A DNA stretch of 64,000 bases from Acinetobacter sp. ANC 3813 (lineage in GTDB: Bacteria; Pseudomonadota; Gammaproteobacteria; Pseudomonadales; Moraxellaceae). Under the pieces are notes generated by a model that was given only the letters and a program-made list of their open reading frames with translations, did no database searches and had not been told where the DNA came from. The stretch is from assembly GCF_002135435.1 (NCBI RefSeq), contig NZ_NEGK01000002.1, forward strand, positions 352,479 through 416,478, given 5' to 3'. Positions within the stretch are counted from its first letter, which is position 1. Each line of letters begins with the position of its first letter. Positions 9,146 through 17,620 of this stretch are shown in pieces. Made by a program: the position numbers and the translations under genes.

Positions 9146-11770
9146 ATGACTGCAGACAACCCGAACATTGATCTAAGTTCACTTACCCCAATGATGCAGC
9201 AGTACATGACAGTAAAAATGCAGCACCCGCATTCATTAATGTTTTACCGCATGGGTGACTTTTATGAATTGTTTTTTGAAGATGCGCATAAAGCAGCCAA
9301 ACTCCTAGGGATTACCTTAACCCACCGCGGCAAGGCAAATGGTGATCCAATTCCTATGGCGGGTGTGCCTTATCATGCAGCAGAAGGATATTTAGCGCGC
9401 CTGGTCAAAAAGGGCGAAACTGTCGTTATCTGTGAACAGCTGGGCGAAGTCACTGGTAAAGGCCCTGTAGAACGCGGTGTAGTCCGTATTATTACTCCGG
9501 GCACTTTAACAGATGATGCCCTGCTGACAGCGCATCAAACTTCAAATTTGGTTGCACTAAGCGTGCAGCAAAATCAAATCGGTATCGCCCTTTTAGATTT
9601 AAGCGCCGGCCTTTTTAAAGTACAGCAGCAGGAATTTAAAATTGAGCAGCTGGCTATTGAGCTCTCGCGCTTAATGCCTAGTGAAATTATTATTGATGAA
9701 GATATTATTGATCCAAATATTATTGAGCACATTAAGCAGCAATTAGACTGCCCGATTACAAAACGCCCCAATGTCGATTTTAATTTAAATAACGCACAAA
9801 AAACCCTATGTGACCAATTTGCAGTTTCCACTTTGTCTGGTTTCGGCATTGATCATTTACCGCTGGCGAAAGCAGCTGCAGCGGCATTGATTCATTATGC
9901 AAAAGAAACACAAAAAACAGCATTGCCGCATATACGCACTATTCAGCTTGAACAGAGCTCGGACTTTATTGCGCTCGACCCAGTTACACGCCGCAATTTA
10001 GAACTGGTCGATCCGCTTTTTGAACATGGCACATCACTCTTTCAGCTGATTAATGATTGTCAAACTGCCATGGGCGGGCGCTTACTCCGCAGAACCCTCA
10101 TGCAGCCCATGCGTGATACAGCAGTGCTGGATGAGCGTCTTGACGCCACTCAGGCCCTGCTTAAAGGCTACCATGAAGCCCCTGTCCGATTAGTGCTCAA
10201 AGAAATTAGCGATATTGAACGCGTACTGAGCCGAATAGCGCTTGGCAGTGCCCGCCCTCGCGATTTAGTGCAGCTGCGTCAAGCCTGCGCACAAATTCCT
10301 TATTTACGGCATGCATTAACACCGATCATTGAAGCACAGCAATCTAAGCTCATCAGCAGCTTAAATCAGGAATTAGGCGACTTTAATGGCCTGCATAAAC
10401 GCCTAATGTCCGCAATTGTAGAACATCCGCCTGTATTGCTACGCGACGGCAATGTGATTGCCGAAGGTTTTGATGCAGAACTGGATGAACTGCGTAAAAT
10501 CCGTGACCATGCAGGCCAATTCCTCATTGATCTGGAAATCCAAGAACGTGAAGCGACAGGCATCAATACGCTGAAAATCGGCTATAACCGTGTCAGCGGC
10601 TACTACATTGAATTGACACGGGGCCAAGCTGAACAAGCGCCTGAACGCTTTATTCGCCGTCAAACGCTTAAAAATGCGGAACGCTATATCACCCCAGAGC
10701 TGAAAGCATTTGAAGATAAAGTCTTATCCAGCGAATCCCGTGCCTTAGCCCGTGAGAAAATGCTGTTTGACATGCTGTTAGATGAATTGCGTCAAGACAT
10801 CGGCAATTTGCAAATGATGAGCAGTGCTGTAGCTCAAGTCGATATGGTGGCAAATTTTGCCCATCAAGCCCGTTTAAAAAATTGGAACCGTCCAGAATTC
10901 AGCCCTGAAATTGGTGTGAAAATTAAAGCAGGCCGCCACCCTGTGGTGGAATCCCTCAGTAAAACTGCATTTACGCCAAATGACACACAGCTCGATTACA
11001 ATCGCCGTATGGCCATTATTACTGGTCCCAATATGGGCGGTAAATCTACCTTCATGCGTCAAACAGCGCTTATTTCACTGCTGGCATACTGCGGCAGCTT
11101 CGTGCCCGCAGAGGCCGCAGTCTTAGGCCCAATTGACCGTATCTTTACCCGTATTGGTTCTGCTGATGATTTATCTACAGGTAAATCGACCTTTATGGTG
11201 GAAATGACAGAAACCTCGCAAATTTTGCACCATGCCAGCAGCCAGTCTTTAGTCTTAATGGATGAAGTTGGCCGCGGAACCAGTACATATGATGGATTGT
11301 CACTGGCTTGGGCTTGCGTACTGGACTTAACGAAGCGGATTAAATGCCTGTGCTTATTTGCCACACATTATTTTGAATTAACCGACTTGGGCAAAGAGTC
11401 TGGCATTGATAACTATCATGTGACAGCCAAAGAGTTAAATGGCCATTTAATCCTGCTGCATAAAGTTCAGCATGGCCCTGCCAGCCAAAGTCACGGCTTA
11501 CAGGTGGCAAAATTGGCGGGCATTCCAGCCAATGTCATTAAAGAAGCCCAAAATCGATTAAGAATTTTAGAAAAACAGCAGCAACATCATTTAAATCATG
11601 CGGTTCAAAATGATCTGTTTTCAGAAAACCAAACGCCTGAAGTGATCGAGCGCATTGTCGAAATTGAAAAAACCTCACCTGCGCTGGAACTGCTCAAGGA
11701 TTTGGATGTTGATAATTTAAGCCCGCGTGAAGCGTTGCAGCAGTTATATATGCTGAAAGATCAGCTCTGA
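9146..11770 (+). CDS. mutS: DNA mismatch repair protein MutS
   Basis: 874 aa, full length for bacterial MutS. The N-terminal mismatch-binding motif GDFYELF provides the intercalating Phe39 and Glu41. The connector, lever and clamp regions follow. The ATPase has Walker [10 protein letters not shown] (627-635), Walker [14 protein letters not shown] (D706, E707) and a C-terminal dimerisation/helix-turn-helix region. It recognises base mismatches and recruits MutL. The gene is alone and ends at a strong terminator (11781-11809). A spacer of about 280 bp precedes it, with a candidate 7-bp stem near 8994-9024. Confidence 0.98.
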   Translation: MTADNPNIDLSSLTPMMQQYMTVKMQHPHSLMFYRMGDFYELFFEDAHKAAKLLGITLTHRGKANGDPIPMAGVPYHAAEGYLARLVKKGETVVICEQLGEVTGKGPVERGVVRIITPGTLTDDALLTAHQTSNLVALSVQQNQIGIALLDLSAGLFKVQQQEFKIEQLAIELSRLMPSEIIIDEDIIDPNIIEHIKQQLDCPITKRPNVDFNLNNAQKTLCDQFAVSTLSGFGIDHLPLAKAAAAALIHYAKETQKTALPHIRTIQLEQSSDFIALDPVTRRNLELVDPLFEHGTSLFQLINDCQTAMGGRLLRRTLMQPMRDTAVLDERLDATQALLKGYHEAPVRLVLKEISDIERVLSRIALGSARPRDLVQLRQACAQIPYLRHALTPIIEAQQSKLISSLNQELGDFNGLHKRLMSAIVEHPPVLLRDGNVIAEGFDAELDELRKIRDHAGQFLIDLEIQEREATGINTLKIGYNRVSGYYIELTRGQAEQAPERFIRRQTLKNAERYITPELKAFEDKVLSSESRALAREKMLFDMLLDELRQDIGNLQMMSSAVAQVDMVANFAHQARLKNWNRPEFSPEIGVKIKAGRHPVVESLSKTAFTPNDTQLDYNRRMAIITGPNMGGKSTFMRQTALISLLAYCGSFVPAEAAVLGPIDRIFTRIGSADDLSTGKSTFMVEMTETSQILHHASSQSLVLMDEVGRGTSTYDGLSLAWACVLDLTKRIKCLCLFATHYFELTDLGKESGIDNYHVTAKELNGHLILLHKVQHGPASQSHGLQVAKLAGIPANVIKEAQNRLRILEKQQQHHLNHAVQNDLFSENQTPEVIERIVEIEKTSPALELLKDLDVDNLSPREALQQLYMLKDQL

Positions 11771-11780
11771 TCTTTACCTT

Positions 11781-11809
11781 AAAAAAGACTCTCAATTGAG
11801 AGTCTTTTT
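11781..11809 (+). terminator. Intrinsic terminator of mutS
   Basis: Perfect stem AAAAAGACTCTC / GAGAGTCTTTTT with an AATT loop, 11 bp after the stop codon. Confidence 0.88.
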
Positions 11810-11891
11810 CATTTATAAGTATTTTTGATGATAATGTGTGTGTTTTATCAAATTTAACAGCACTATCTATATCAAATATCAATAAAAGGAA

Positions 11892-11921
11892 TTGTTAGTT
11901 GTATCGGTTTTTGCCTAAAAT
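11892..11921 (+). promoter_or_regulatory. Candidate sigma-70 promoter of fdxA
   Basis: TTGTTA (11892-11897) and TAAAAT (11916-11921) are separated by 18 bp, with fdxA starting 44 bp downstream. The -35 is imperfect; this is a motif reading only. Confidence 0.4.
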
Positions 11922-11965
11922 ACAGCATTAGTTATTAGAACCATATTTTTTAGGTAGCTGTCGCC

Positions 11966-12289
11966 ATGACCTTTGTTGTCACTGAAAACTGTATTAAATG
12001 TAAATATCAAGACTGCGTTGAAGTTTGCCCTGTAGACTGTTTCTATGAAGGCCCGAACTTTCTTGTTATTAATCCTGACGAATGTATCGACTGCGCGCTT
12101 TGCGAACCTGAATGCCCAGCAAATGCTATTTTCTCTGAAGACGAACTGCCAGAAGGTCAGGAAGTATTCATTGAACTGAATACTGAACTTTCTCAAAAAT
12201 GGCCGAACATCACTCAAATTGGTGATCAGCCTGCAGACCGTGAAGAATGGAACGGTAAAGCAGATAAGCTTCAATATTTAGAAAAATAA
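11966..12289 (+). CDS. fdxA: 7Fe ferredoxin FdxA ([3Fe-4S][4Fe-4S])
   Basis: 107 aa, cytosolic electron carrier. The cysteines at 9, 12, 17, 21, 25, 40, 43, 46 and 50 ([14 protein letters not shown] and [12 protein letters not shown]) match the seven-iron ferredoxins of Azotobacter/Pseudomonas type. The usual acidic C-terminal extension of about 50 residues is present. It is monocistronic with its own candidate promoter and a terminator at 12307-12336. The specific redox partner is not evident. Confidence 0.95.
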   Translation: MTFVVTENCIKCKYQDCVEVCPVDCFYEGPNFLVINPDECIDCALCEPECPANAIFSEDELPEGQEVFIELNTELSQKWPNITQIGDQPADREEWNGKADKLQYLEK

Positions 12290-12306
12290 TTTCTAAATTG
12301 AAAAAT

Positions 12307-12336
12307 AAAAAAGATCAGCACACGCTGATCTTTTTT
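12307..12336 (+). terminator. Intrinsic terminator of fdxA
   Basis: Stem AAAAAAGATCAGC / GCTGATCTTTTTT with a short loop and a T run, 18 bp after the stop codon. Confidence 0.88.
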
Positions 12337-12430
12337 ATACCGAAAGCACACATTTCATTGCAAATTTTTCAAATTTTCGCTGCGATTTTAGATTAAAATA
12401 GAACGATTGTATAAATAATTGATTTTTATA

Positions 12431-13153
12431 ATGAAGCATTTTATGAAGGCTCTGCTTGCGGTTGCTGCAGTCCCTCTAATCTTTTTGGCTGGTTGTACAA
12501 CCTCTCCCCAAAAAGGGAAAACAATTACTACACTAGACGGCAAACGCATCTTTATCCCTCAGGAAAGCATCAGCTTCGATCGCCAAGTTCCGCCTAAAGT
12601 TGTGCCTTATGTATATAACTCTTGGATTGCCGCGTCTGATAATTTACGCCGGGTACGGGAGTATGAAGTATTTTTAGAAAAAAATGGCGTAGGCAACATC
12701 ATTCCAAGTTTTGAACTGATGCGCACTGCACGAGATTGGCAAAAATGCGGACGCTCACAATATATGGTTCCTAACCGTGAACTGTGGGCCAATCAAATTC
12801 CTACGCTGCGAGTATTCAAATATCTGGTTGCAGCCAATGTTTTAAGCGATTTTGAAGTCACCTCTGTATACCGTGATTTGCCGCTTAATCAATGTGCTGG
12901 CGGTGCCAATTCGTCGCGCCATCTCTATAACTCTGCCATCGATTTCCGTATTGGGCCTGAATATCCTCAGCCACAAGATTATTCATATATTGAAAATACC
13001 AAATTTAGATTATGCCAATTCTGGTCTCAGCATGGCCAAAGCCTGAATATGGGGCTTGGTCTCTACGCCAGCGGTCAAATACATATTGATACGCAAGGCT
13101 ACCGGACTTGGGGACCAGATCTATCCCGCAACTCATCAATGTGTAATTACTAA
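12431..13153 (+). CDS. Lipoprotein, M15-type D-Ala-D-Ala carboxypeptidase-like
   Basis: 240 aa from the ATG at 12431; a TTG at 12419 is less likely. The signal peptide carries lipobox LAGC (Cys22). The C-terminal part shows the zinc-peptidase layout of the M15_3 group: SSRHLYNSAIDFR (His and Asp ligands) and GQIHIDTQGYRTWG (a late His followed by Asp). The substrate is probably peptidoglycan peptide stems in the periplasm, with the enzyme tethered to a membrane. It stands alone, and a terminator-like hairpin follows. Catalytic competence is inferred only from these residues. Confidence 0.78.
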   Translation: MKHFMKALLAVAAVPLIFLAGCTTSPQKGKTITTLDGKRIFIPQESISFDRQVPPKVVPYVYNSWIAASDNLRRVREYEVFLEKNGVGNIIPSFELMRTARDWQKCGRSQYMVPNRELWANQIPTLRVFKYLVAANVLSDFEVTSVYRDLPLNQCAGGANSSRHLYNSAIDFRIGPEYPQPQDYSYIENTKFRLCQFWSQHGQSLNMGLGLYASGQIHIDTQGYRTWGPDLSRNSSMCNY

Positions 13154-13170
13154 AGCATTACATTCAACAT

Positions 13171-13196
13171 AAAAGGCTTCATTTGAGGCCTTTTTT
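13171..13196 (+). terminator. Terminator-like hairpin after the M15-like gene
   Basis: AAAAGGC and GCCTTTTTT arms around an AT-rich loop, 17 bp after the stop codon. The stem is short but the T run is good. Confidence 0.65.
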
Positions 13197-13284
13197 GCGG
13201 ATAAATTCTGCAAATATCTTCTAAAAAATTGCGCTTCATGCGGAAAGGTTTAAAATGCATGCATCAAAAATGAGGCGCAACACT

Positions 13285-13950
13285 ATGCAGCAGATGTGGA
13301 CGGAAATTGATGCTTATATCGATTCACATTTAATTCCAGAAGACCCAATCTTAGTGCAGACATTGAAACATACTGAGGAGCGCGGCTTTCCAGATCATCT
13401 GGCTGTTGCGCCAAACCAAGGTATGCTGCTACAAATGCTGATTCAGATGAATCAATGTAAGCGCGTATTGGAACTTGGCACGTTTGCAGCTTATAGCACC
13501 ATGTGGCTTGCGCGCGCGCTGCCTGAAGATGGCTATATTCTTACAATTGAAGGCCGCGATACCCATGCCGCACTGGGACAGGAAAATATTGACAATGCGC
13601 GATTGCCGCAAACCATTGAATTGAAATGCGGCCGCGCTGCAGACGTATTAAAAGCATTGCCAGCAGATACGGAAGCTTTTGACTTTATTTTTATTGATGC
13701 AGATAAGCAAAGCTACCCTGAATATTTAGAGCTCAGCCTCAATTTATCTCACTCCGGCACCATTATAGTGCTTGATAATGTGATCCGTGCAGGTGATATT
13801 TTAGACCCTGAAAATCACAAGCCGAGCATTGAAGGTATCCGCGATATGTTTAAGGCTATGCAGAATCATCCGCGTATTTTGTCCTGTACCGCTTTACAAA
13901 CTGTGGGCAGTAAAGGCCACGATGGCTTTGCTATTGCCCTAGTGAAATAA
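13285..13950 (+). CDS. SAM-dependent O-methyltransferase (family 3, COMT-like)
   Basis: 221 aa from the ATG at 13285, which has GAGG upstream; an in-frame ATG at 13255 would add ten residues. The methyltransferase core is clear: RVLELGTFAAYSTMWLA (SAM motif I), LTIEGRD (acidic end of strand 2), FDFIFIDADKQSY (motif with metal-binding Asp) and IIVLDNVIRAG (Asp-Asn metal ligands). This set defines the divalent-cation-dependent catechol/caffeoyl-CoA O-methyltransferase group. The acceptor substrate is unknown. It converges on the usp gene across a strong hairpin. Confidence 0.88.
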   Translation: MQQMWTEIDAYIDSHLIPEDPILVQTLKHTEERGFPDHLAVAPNQGMLLQMLIQMNQCKRVLELGTFAAYSTMWLARALPEDGYILTIEGRDTHAALGQENIDNARLPQTIELKCGRAADVLKALPADTEAFDFIFIDADKQSYPEYLELSLNLSHSGTIIVLDNVIRAGDILDPENHKPSIEGIRDMFKAMQNHPRILSCTALQTVGSKGHDGFAIALVK

Positions 13951-14019
13951 ACCTATAGCACAAAAATCACTCATCACAATATTTACAAATAAAAACATAT
14001 ACTTGCAATCACTTACCAC

Positions 14020-14057
14020 AGAGTTATCCACACATTATGAGGATAACTCTTTTTTTT
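14020..14057 (+). terminator. Terminator of the O-methyltransferase gene
   Basis: Ten-base perfect stem AGAGTTATCC / GGATAACTCT with an 11-base loop and eight T residues after it. It lies between convergent genes. Confidence 0.88.
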
Positions 14058-14097
14058 ACTCTTCTCTTTCATCTTTCAAATCAAATCATTAAAAAGA

Positions 14098-14940
14098 CTA
14101 CTTCACGACCAATAAAGGCACCGTTGAATTTCGGAAAATCGTAGTCGCTATGCTGCCCAAGAAAAATTGATGAATTTTACTGTGGCTAAATGCACCAAGA
14201 ACGATCAATTGAATTTCCTGTTCTTGCTGATATAAAAGAATATTTTCTGCAACATCGCCGTAGCGGTATTCTGTAACGACGTCTAAACCTTCATTTTTTA
14301 AATATTGCATAGGCTCATTTAAAATTTCTGGATGGTCGCCCACATAAAGCAAATGGCATTGTAAAAGTTTCAGCAAGTCACTCTGCGCAACACGTTTCAT
14401 CAAATTAACGCAGGTAGGAGAATATTCATAAGCAAAAATAAACCGTGTAGGCGGTTTAAAGGTTGAACCTACTGTCATCACGGTGCATTTAGCGCCGCGG
14501 ATGAAGTTTTCTACATTTCCGCCAATTGGTTTATTGCGTTCCGCTGAGCGCTCACCCACACGGCCAATCACCGCAATATCGTCTGACTGCAGCACATTAA
14601 AGCTCTGCTCGAGAAAGTCGCCTTTTTCCTGAATATGAGAGGCAGTGACCCCGTATTTCTCCTGAATCATATCAGAGATGTGTTTTAATAAATTATTGCT
14701 GTAATCAAGGGCAAGCTCACTTTGCTTCTGCTCTAGTTCAGCAAGCTCTTTGAGCAGCATGGCATTGCTTTCAAAACCAATTACGCCGCTGATTTCGCCT
14801 AAATGATAACTGGCTGGGTAATAATCCAAAACTTGAAGCAAAACCAGTTCACGCTGAGTTTCTTTCGCAACCCAGACAGCTGCTTCTGCCAATGCATTAA
14901 TGCATGGTGAAGAATCAATACATGCGATTACACGTTTCAT
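14098..14940 (-). CDS. Tandem-domain universal stress protein
   Basis: 280 aa. Two Usp domains in series: the first begins MKRVIACIDSSP and ends near VGSTFKPP; the second begins at RFIFAYEYSPTC and ends NSTVPLLVVK. The second domain carries LIVLGAFSHSKIHQFFLGS, resembling the G-2x-G-9x-G-S/T nucleotide loop of ATP-binding Usp proteins. The layout resembles UspE. The role is probably cytosolic stress tolerance. The gene is monocistronic with about 155 bp to the acyltransferase gene upstream on the map. No regulator site was recognised. Confidence 0.88.
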   Translation of the reverse strand: MKRVIACIDSSPCINALAEAAVWVAKETQRELVLLQVLDYYPASYHLGEISGVIGFESNAMLLKELAELEQKQSELALDYSNNLLKHISDMIQEKYGVTASHIQEKGDFLEQSFNVLQSDDIAVIGRVGERSAERNKPIGGNVENFIRGAKCTVMTVGSTFKPPTRFIFAYEYSPTCVNLMKRVAQSDLLKLLQCHLLYVGDHPEILNEPMQYLKNEGLDVVTEYRYGDVAENILLYQQEQEIQLIVLGAFSHSKIHQFFLGSIATTIFRNSTVPLLVVK

Positions 14941-15096
14941 AATTAGCCTCTCTTTCTGTAATAGCTGGGCTATAAGTTGTCCTTATTTTTAACTTAGCAT
15001 AACTTTTCACTGCATGGCAGGCTTTTATGTAAGTACTTTTATAGAAAGATATTTTGGCTTCGTCATTCTAAAAATTGCCGCATGCAGCTTGGGGCT

Positions 15097-15726
15097 TTAA
15101 TCTCTATAGCGTATAAATTTTGCTGGATTGCCACCTATCACCGCTTTTTTTTCAACATTTTTAGTCACCATGCTGTTCATACCAATAACAGCCTGATCAG
15201 CAATATGAATACCATCCTTTACCCCAACATGCGCCCCTAACCAAACATCACGGCCAATCTCAATACCGCGTGAACGCACTGGCTGCTGATAGATTGGCGT
15301 TTCAATATCCATGCCATGATCAAAAGCATATAAATGGCAATAGGCGGCCATACGCACCTGATCGTGCAGTTTAATACCCGCACGTCCGCCATCCAATATA
15401 CAGTGATGATTAATCGCAACTTCAGCGCCAATGTCCAAAGGGCCATGCAGCGTACAGTCCGCAGCAATAAATGTATTATCACCTATGACAATTTTACGTC
15501 CCGGCTCTGCAAAAATATGCGCCAAAGGTGAAATAAAACAATTTTGACCAATCTCAACCGTTTCCATCTCCATCAGATAGGCTTGATATTCCTGCTGCCA
15601 TGCTTCAGCCCAGCCCCTATTTTTCGGCTTGAGGCTCCAATACAGCCAAGGCATATAATTCAAACGATGCTTATGCTGCTCTCTATACTTTAATAATGGA
15701 TCAGCTGCGGGATTTGTATCAGTCAT
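15097..15726 (-). CDS. Hexapeptide-repeat acyltransferase (WbbJ/LpxA-like fold)
   Basis: 209 aa from the ATG at 15726; an upstream TTG at 15741 is unlikely. The C-terminal two thirds form a left-handed beta-helix of hexapeptide repeats (IGDNTFIAADCTL, IGRDVWLGAHVGVKDG, IADQAVIGMNSMVTK) ending GGNPAKFIR, typical of acetyl/acyl-CoA transferases acting on sugars or antibiotics. The start overlaps the end of the yigZ gene by 8 bp, indicating coupled expression. Acceptor not known; no polysaccharide cluster is adjacent. Confidence 0.83.
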   Translation of the reverse strand: MTDTNPAADPLLKYREQHKHRLNYMPWLYWSLKPKNRGWAEAWQQEYQAYLMEMETVEIGQNCFISPLAHIFAEPGRKIVIGDNTFIAADCTLHGPLDIGAEVAINHHCILDGGRAGIKLHDQVRMAAYCHLYAFDHGMDIETPIYQQPVRSRGIEIGRDVWLGAHVGVKDGIHIADQAVIGMNSMVTKNVEKKAVIGGNPAKFIRYRD

Positions 15727-16318
15727 GGTTTGGCTCTTCAATTATTTTCAGCTGCTCTCTGCCGCGAGTGACATCTTGCAGTTTTGATGCGAGTGGAGCA
15801 ATTTGATGCACTTGCAATAGCGCTAAGATCTTCACACCTTCCGCTGTATATTCTTCAGTATATTCAATTTGCTGTGTATTCAGTTCATACTGAAAAATTG
15901 CCCATTCATTAAATTGACACTGAAAAGCAACTTTTTTCTTTTCAATCAGTTCAATTTTTTCCGCTAAAAGCAAACACTGCCCTGCTGTGCCGCCATAAGC
16001 GCGTACTAAACCGCCCGTGCCTAATTTAATGCCGCCATACCAGCGGTTTACCAGAACCAGCACATTGGTTAATTCATTGCCTTCAATGGTCGCTAAAATG
16101 GGCCGTCCCGCTGTACCTGACGGCTCCCCATCATCATTAAAACGAACATTATGCCCAAGCTTCCAAGCCCAGCATTGATGAGTCGTGCTCAAGTCTGTAT
16201 TGGCTTCTAAAAAATCTTTGACGGCCTGTTCATTATCGACAGGAACAGCAATTGCCTGAAAACGGCTTTTTTTGATGTCTTCTTCAAAACTGACGGGGCT
16301 GGCAATCGTAAACGGCAT
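15719..16318 (-). CDS. yigZ: YigZ/IMPACT family protein
   Basis: 199 aa, close to the family norm. The UPF0029 N-terminal domain is recognisable from FEEDIKKSRFQAIAVPVD, AWKLG, FNDDGEPSGTAGRPIL and VNRWYGGIKLGTGGLVRAYG, which are the family's strongly conserved segments. A small ferredoxin-like C-terminal domain follows. Its molecular role in bacteria is not well defined; eukaryotic IMPACT acts in translational control. It is the first gene of a probable two-gene unit with the acyltransferase. Confidence 0.9.
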   Translation of the reverse strand: MPFTIASPVSFEEDIKKSRFQAIAVPVDNEQAVKDFLEANTDLSTTHQCWAWKLGHNVRFNDDGEPSGTAGRPILATIEGNELTNVLVLVNRWYGGIKLGTGGLVRAYGGTAGQCLLLAEKIELIEKKKVAFQCQFNEWAIFQYELNTQQIEYTEEYTAEGVKILALLQVHQIAPLASKLQDVTRGREQLKIIEEPNHD

Positions 16319-16385
16319 TGGCTTTCAAATATGCAAAAATCTTGAAGATTATAGCGTTTAATTGGCTTATTTTTAGATTTGATAT

Positions 16386-16413
16386 AAAAAAGCCTCCAGT
16401 ACGTGGAGGCTTT
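16386..16413 (-). terminator. Terminator of the type I secretion operon
   Basis: Stem AAAAAGCCTCC / GGAGGCTTTG seen from the minus strand with a T run after it, 17 bp past the stop of the HlyD-like gene. The plus-strand side also has A/T runs. Confidence 0.8.
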
Positions 16414-16429
16414 GAATTACAAACATGAA

Positions 16430-17620
16430 TTAACGTTCGCGCAATGCTTCTTTGGCTTTGTTAAACGGCTTAATCAGATAATCCAAGACTGTTTTTTCAC
16501 CTGTACGGATATCAACCGTAGCCATCATACCGGGGGTAATTGCAAAATGCTTTCCAGACTTGTTAACCAGCTGATCACTATCTGTACGGATGTACACACG
16601 GTAATAGAACTGATCCTGTTTCACTTCATCCCGTAATGTATCGGGTGAAATTACCGTAACTTTGCCTTTTAATCCGCCATAAATAGAATAATCATAGGCC
16701 GTAATTTTTACCAAGGCTTCTTGACCTGGGTGAATAAACGCAATATCTCGCGGTGAAATTCGAGCTTCAACCAGCAACTGCTCATCTAAAGGCACAATGG
16801 TCATAATTTTGCCATTCTGCGGCACGACACCGCCCAATGTCATCACATCAATTTGCTTGACGACACCGCGCACTGGAGACTTAAACACCGTACGGCTTAA
16901 TGTGTCTGTTTTTCCGCGAACGACTTGCTGCTGTGTTTCAATGTCGGTATTGGCCTTCGCCAGCTCTTCACGCGCTTTTACATAATATTGGTTGCGTATG
17001 TCATTCATTTGATTACGCAATTCATTGGCTTGGCGCTTTAATCTCAGCACTTCAACTTCACTGGCGGCACCTTTTGCCACCAGCGGCTGCGTCATAGAAA
17101 GCTCTTGCTCTACCAAGACCAAAGCCTGTCTTAAACCCGCCAAAGATTCCTCCAAATTTGCTATGCGCGATTGATACAAAGCCGTCTCTTCAGTTACCAG
17201 TTTTGAATCTGCTGACAGTTCTGAGGGAAAATTCAGCGCAGTTCCATTCACTTCTGCATGTAAGCGTGCCGCGGAGGCCTTCGTAGCAGCCAAAAGTGAT
17301 TGAGTTTCCCCCACATTGGACTCAAAGCGTGTCGGATCAAGCTGTGCTAAAACTTGTCCCTGCTCAACAATTTGACCTTCTTTTACATTCAACTTGGTCA
17401 GAATCCCGCCATCTAAGGACTGAATCACCTGTTCCTTAGAGGATGGAACGACCTTACCGGTTCCTGTAGAAACTTCTTCCAGTTTAAACAGCCATGCCCA
17501 AGCTAAAAGCATCAGCAAACCAATACAAATCACCCAGATCACCAAACTGGCTCTAGGCAATGGCGGTTCCTGAAATGTAGTTTTTGCTGAGCGCTGAATA
17601 TCTTGATTAAGTTCACTCAT
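16430..17620 (-). CDS. HlyD-family type I secretion periplasmic adaptor
   Basis: 396 aa. A single N-terminal membrane segment (about residues 25-47, LVIWVICIGLLMLLAWAW) anchors it in the inner membrane. Lipoyl/barrel-sandwich halves (VPSSKEQVIQSLDGGILTKL and FKSPVRGVVKQIDVMTLGG) flank a long coiled-coil hairpin that bridges to the outer-membrane channel. The C-terminal beta-barrel region has GQEALVKITAYDYSIYGGLK, a conserved HlyD/LapC feature. Its start overlaps the ABC transporter stop by 4 bp (ATGA). It is the third gene of a tolC-like/ABC/HlyD operon. The sequence resembles LapC-type adaptors for giant adhesins. Confidence 0.9.
   Translation of the reverse strand: MSELNQDIQRSAKTTFQEPPLPRASLVIWVICIGLLMLLAWAWLFKLEEVSTGTGKVVPSSKEQVIQSLDGGILTKLNVKEGQIVEQGQVLAQLDPTRFESNVGETQSLLAATKASAARLHAEVNGTALNFPSELSADSKLVTEETALYQSRIANLEESLAGLRQALVLVEQELSMTQPLVAKGAASEVEVLRLKRQANELRNQMNDIRNQYYVKAREELAKANTDIETQQQVVRGKTDTLSRTVFKSPVRGVVKQIDVMTLGGVVPQNGKIMTIVPLDEQLLVEARISPRDIAFIHPGQEALVKITAYDYSIYGGLKGKVTVISPDTLRDEVKQDQFYYRVYIRTDSDQLVNKSGKHFAITPGMMATVDIRTGEKTVLDYLIKPFNKAKEALRER

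Noticed and set aside
11915..12274. Minus-strand 119-codon ORF opposite fdxA
   Set aside because: It is the antisense shadow of the strongly conserved ferredoxin gene and shows no protein features.
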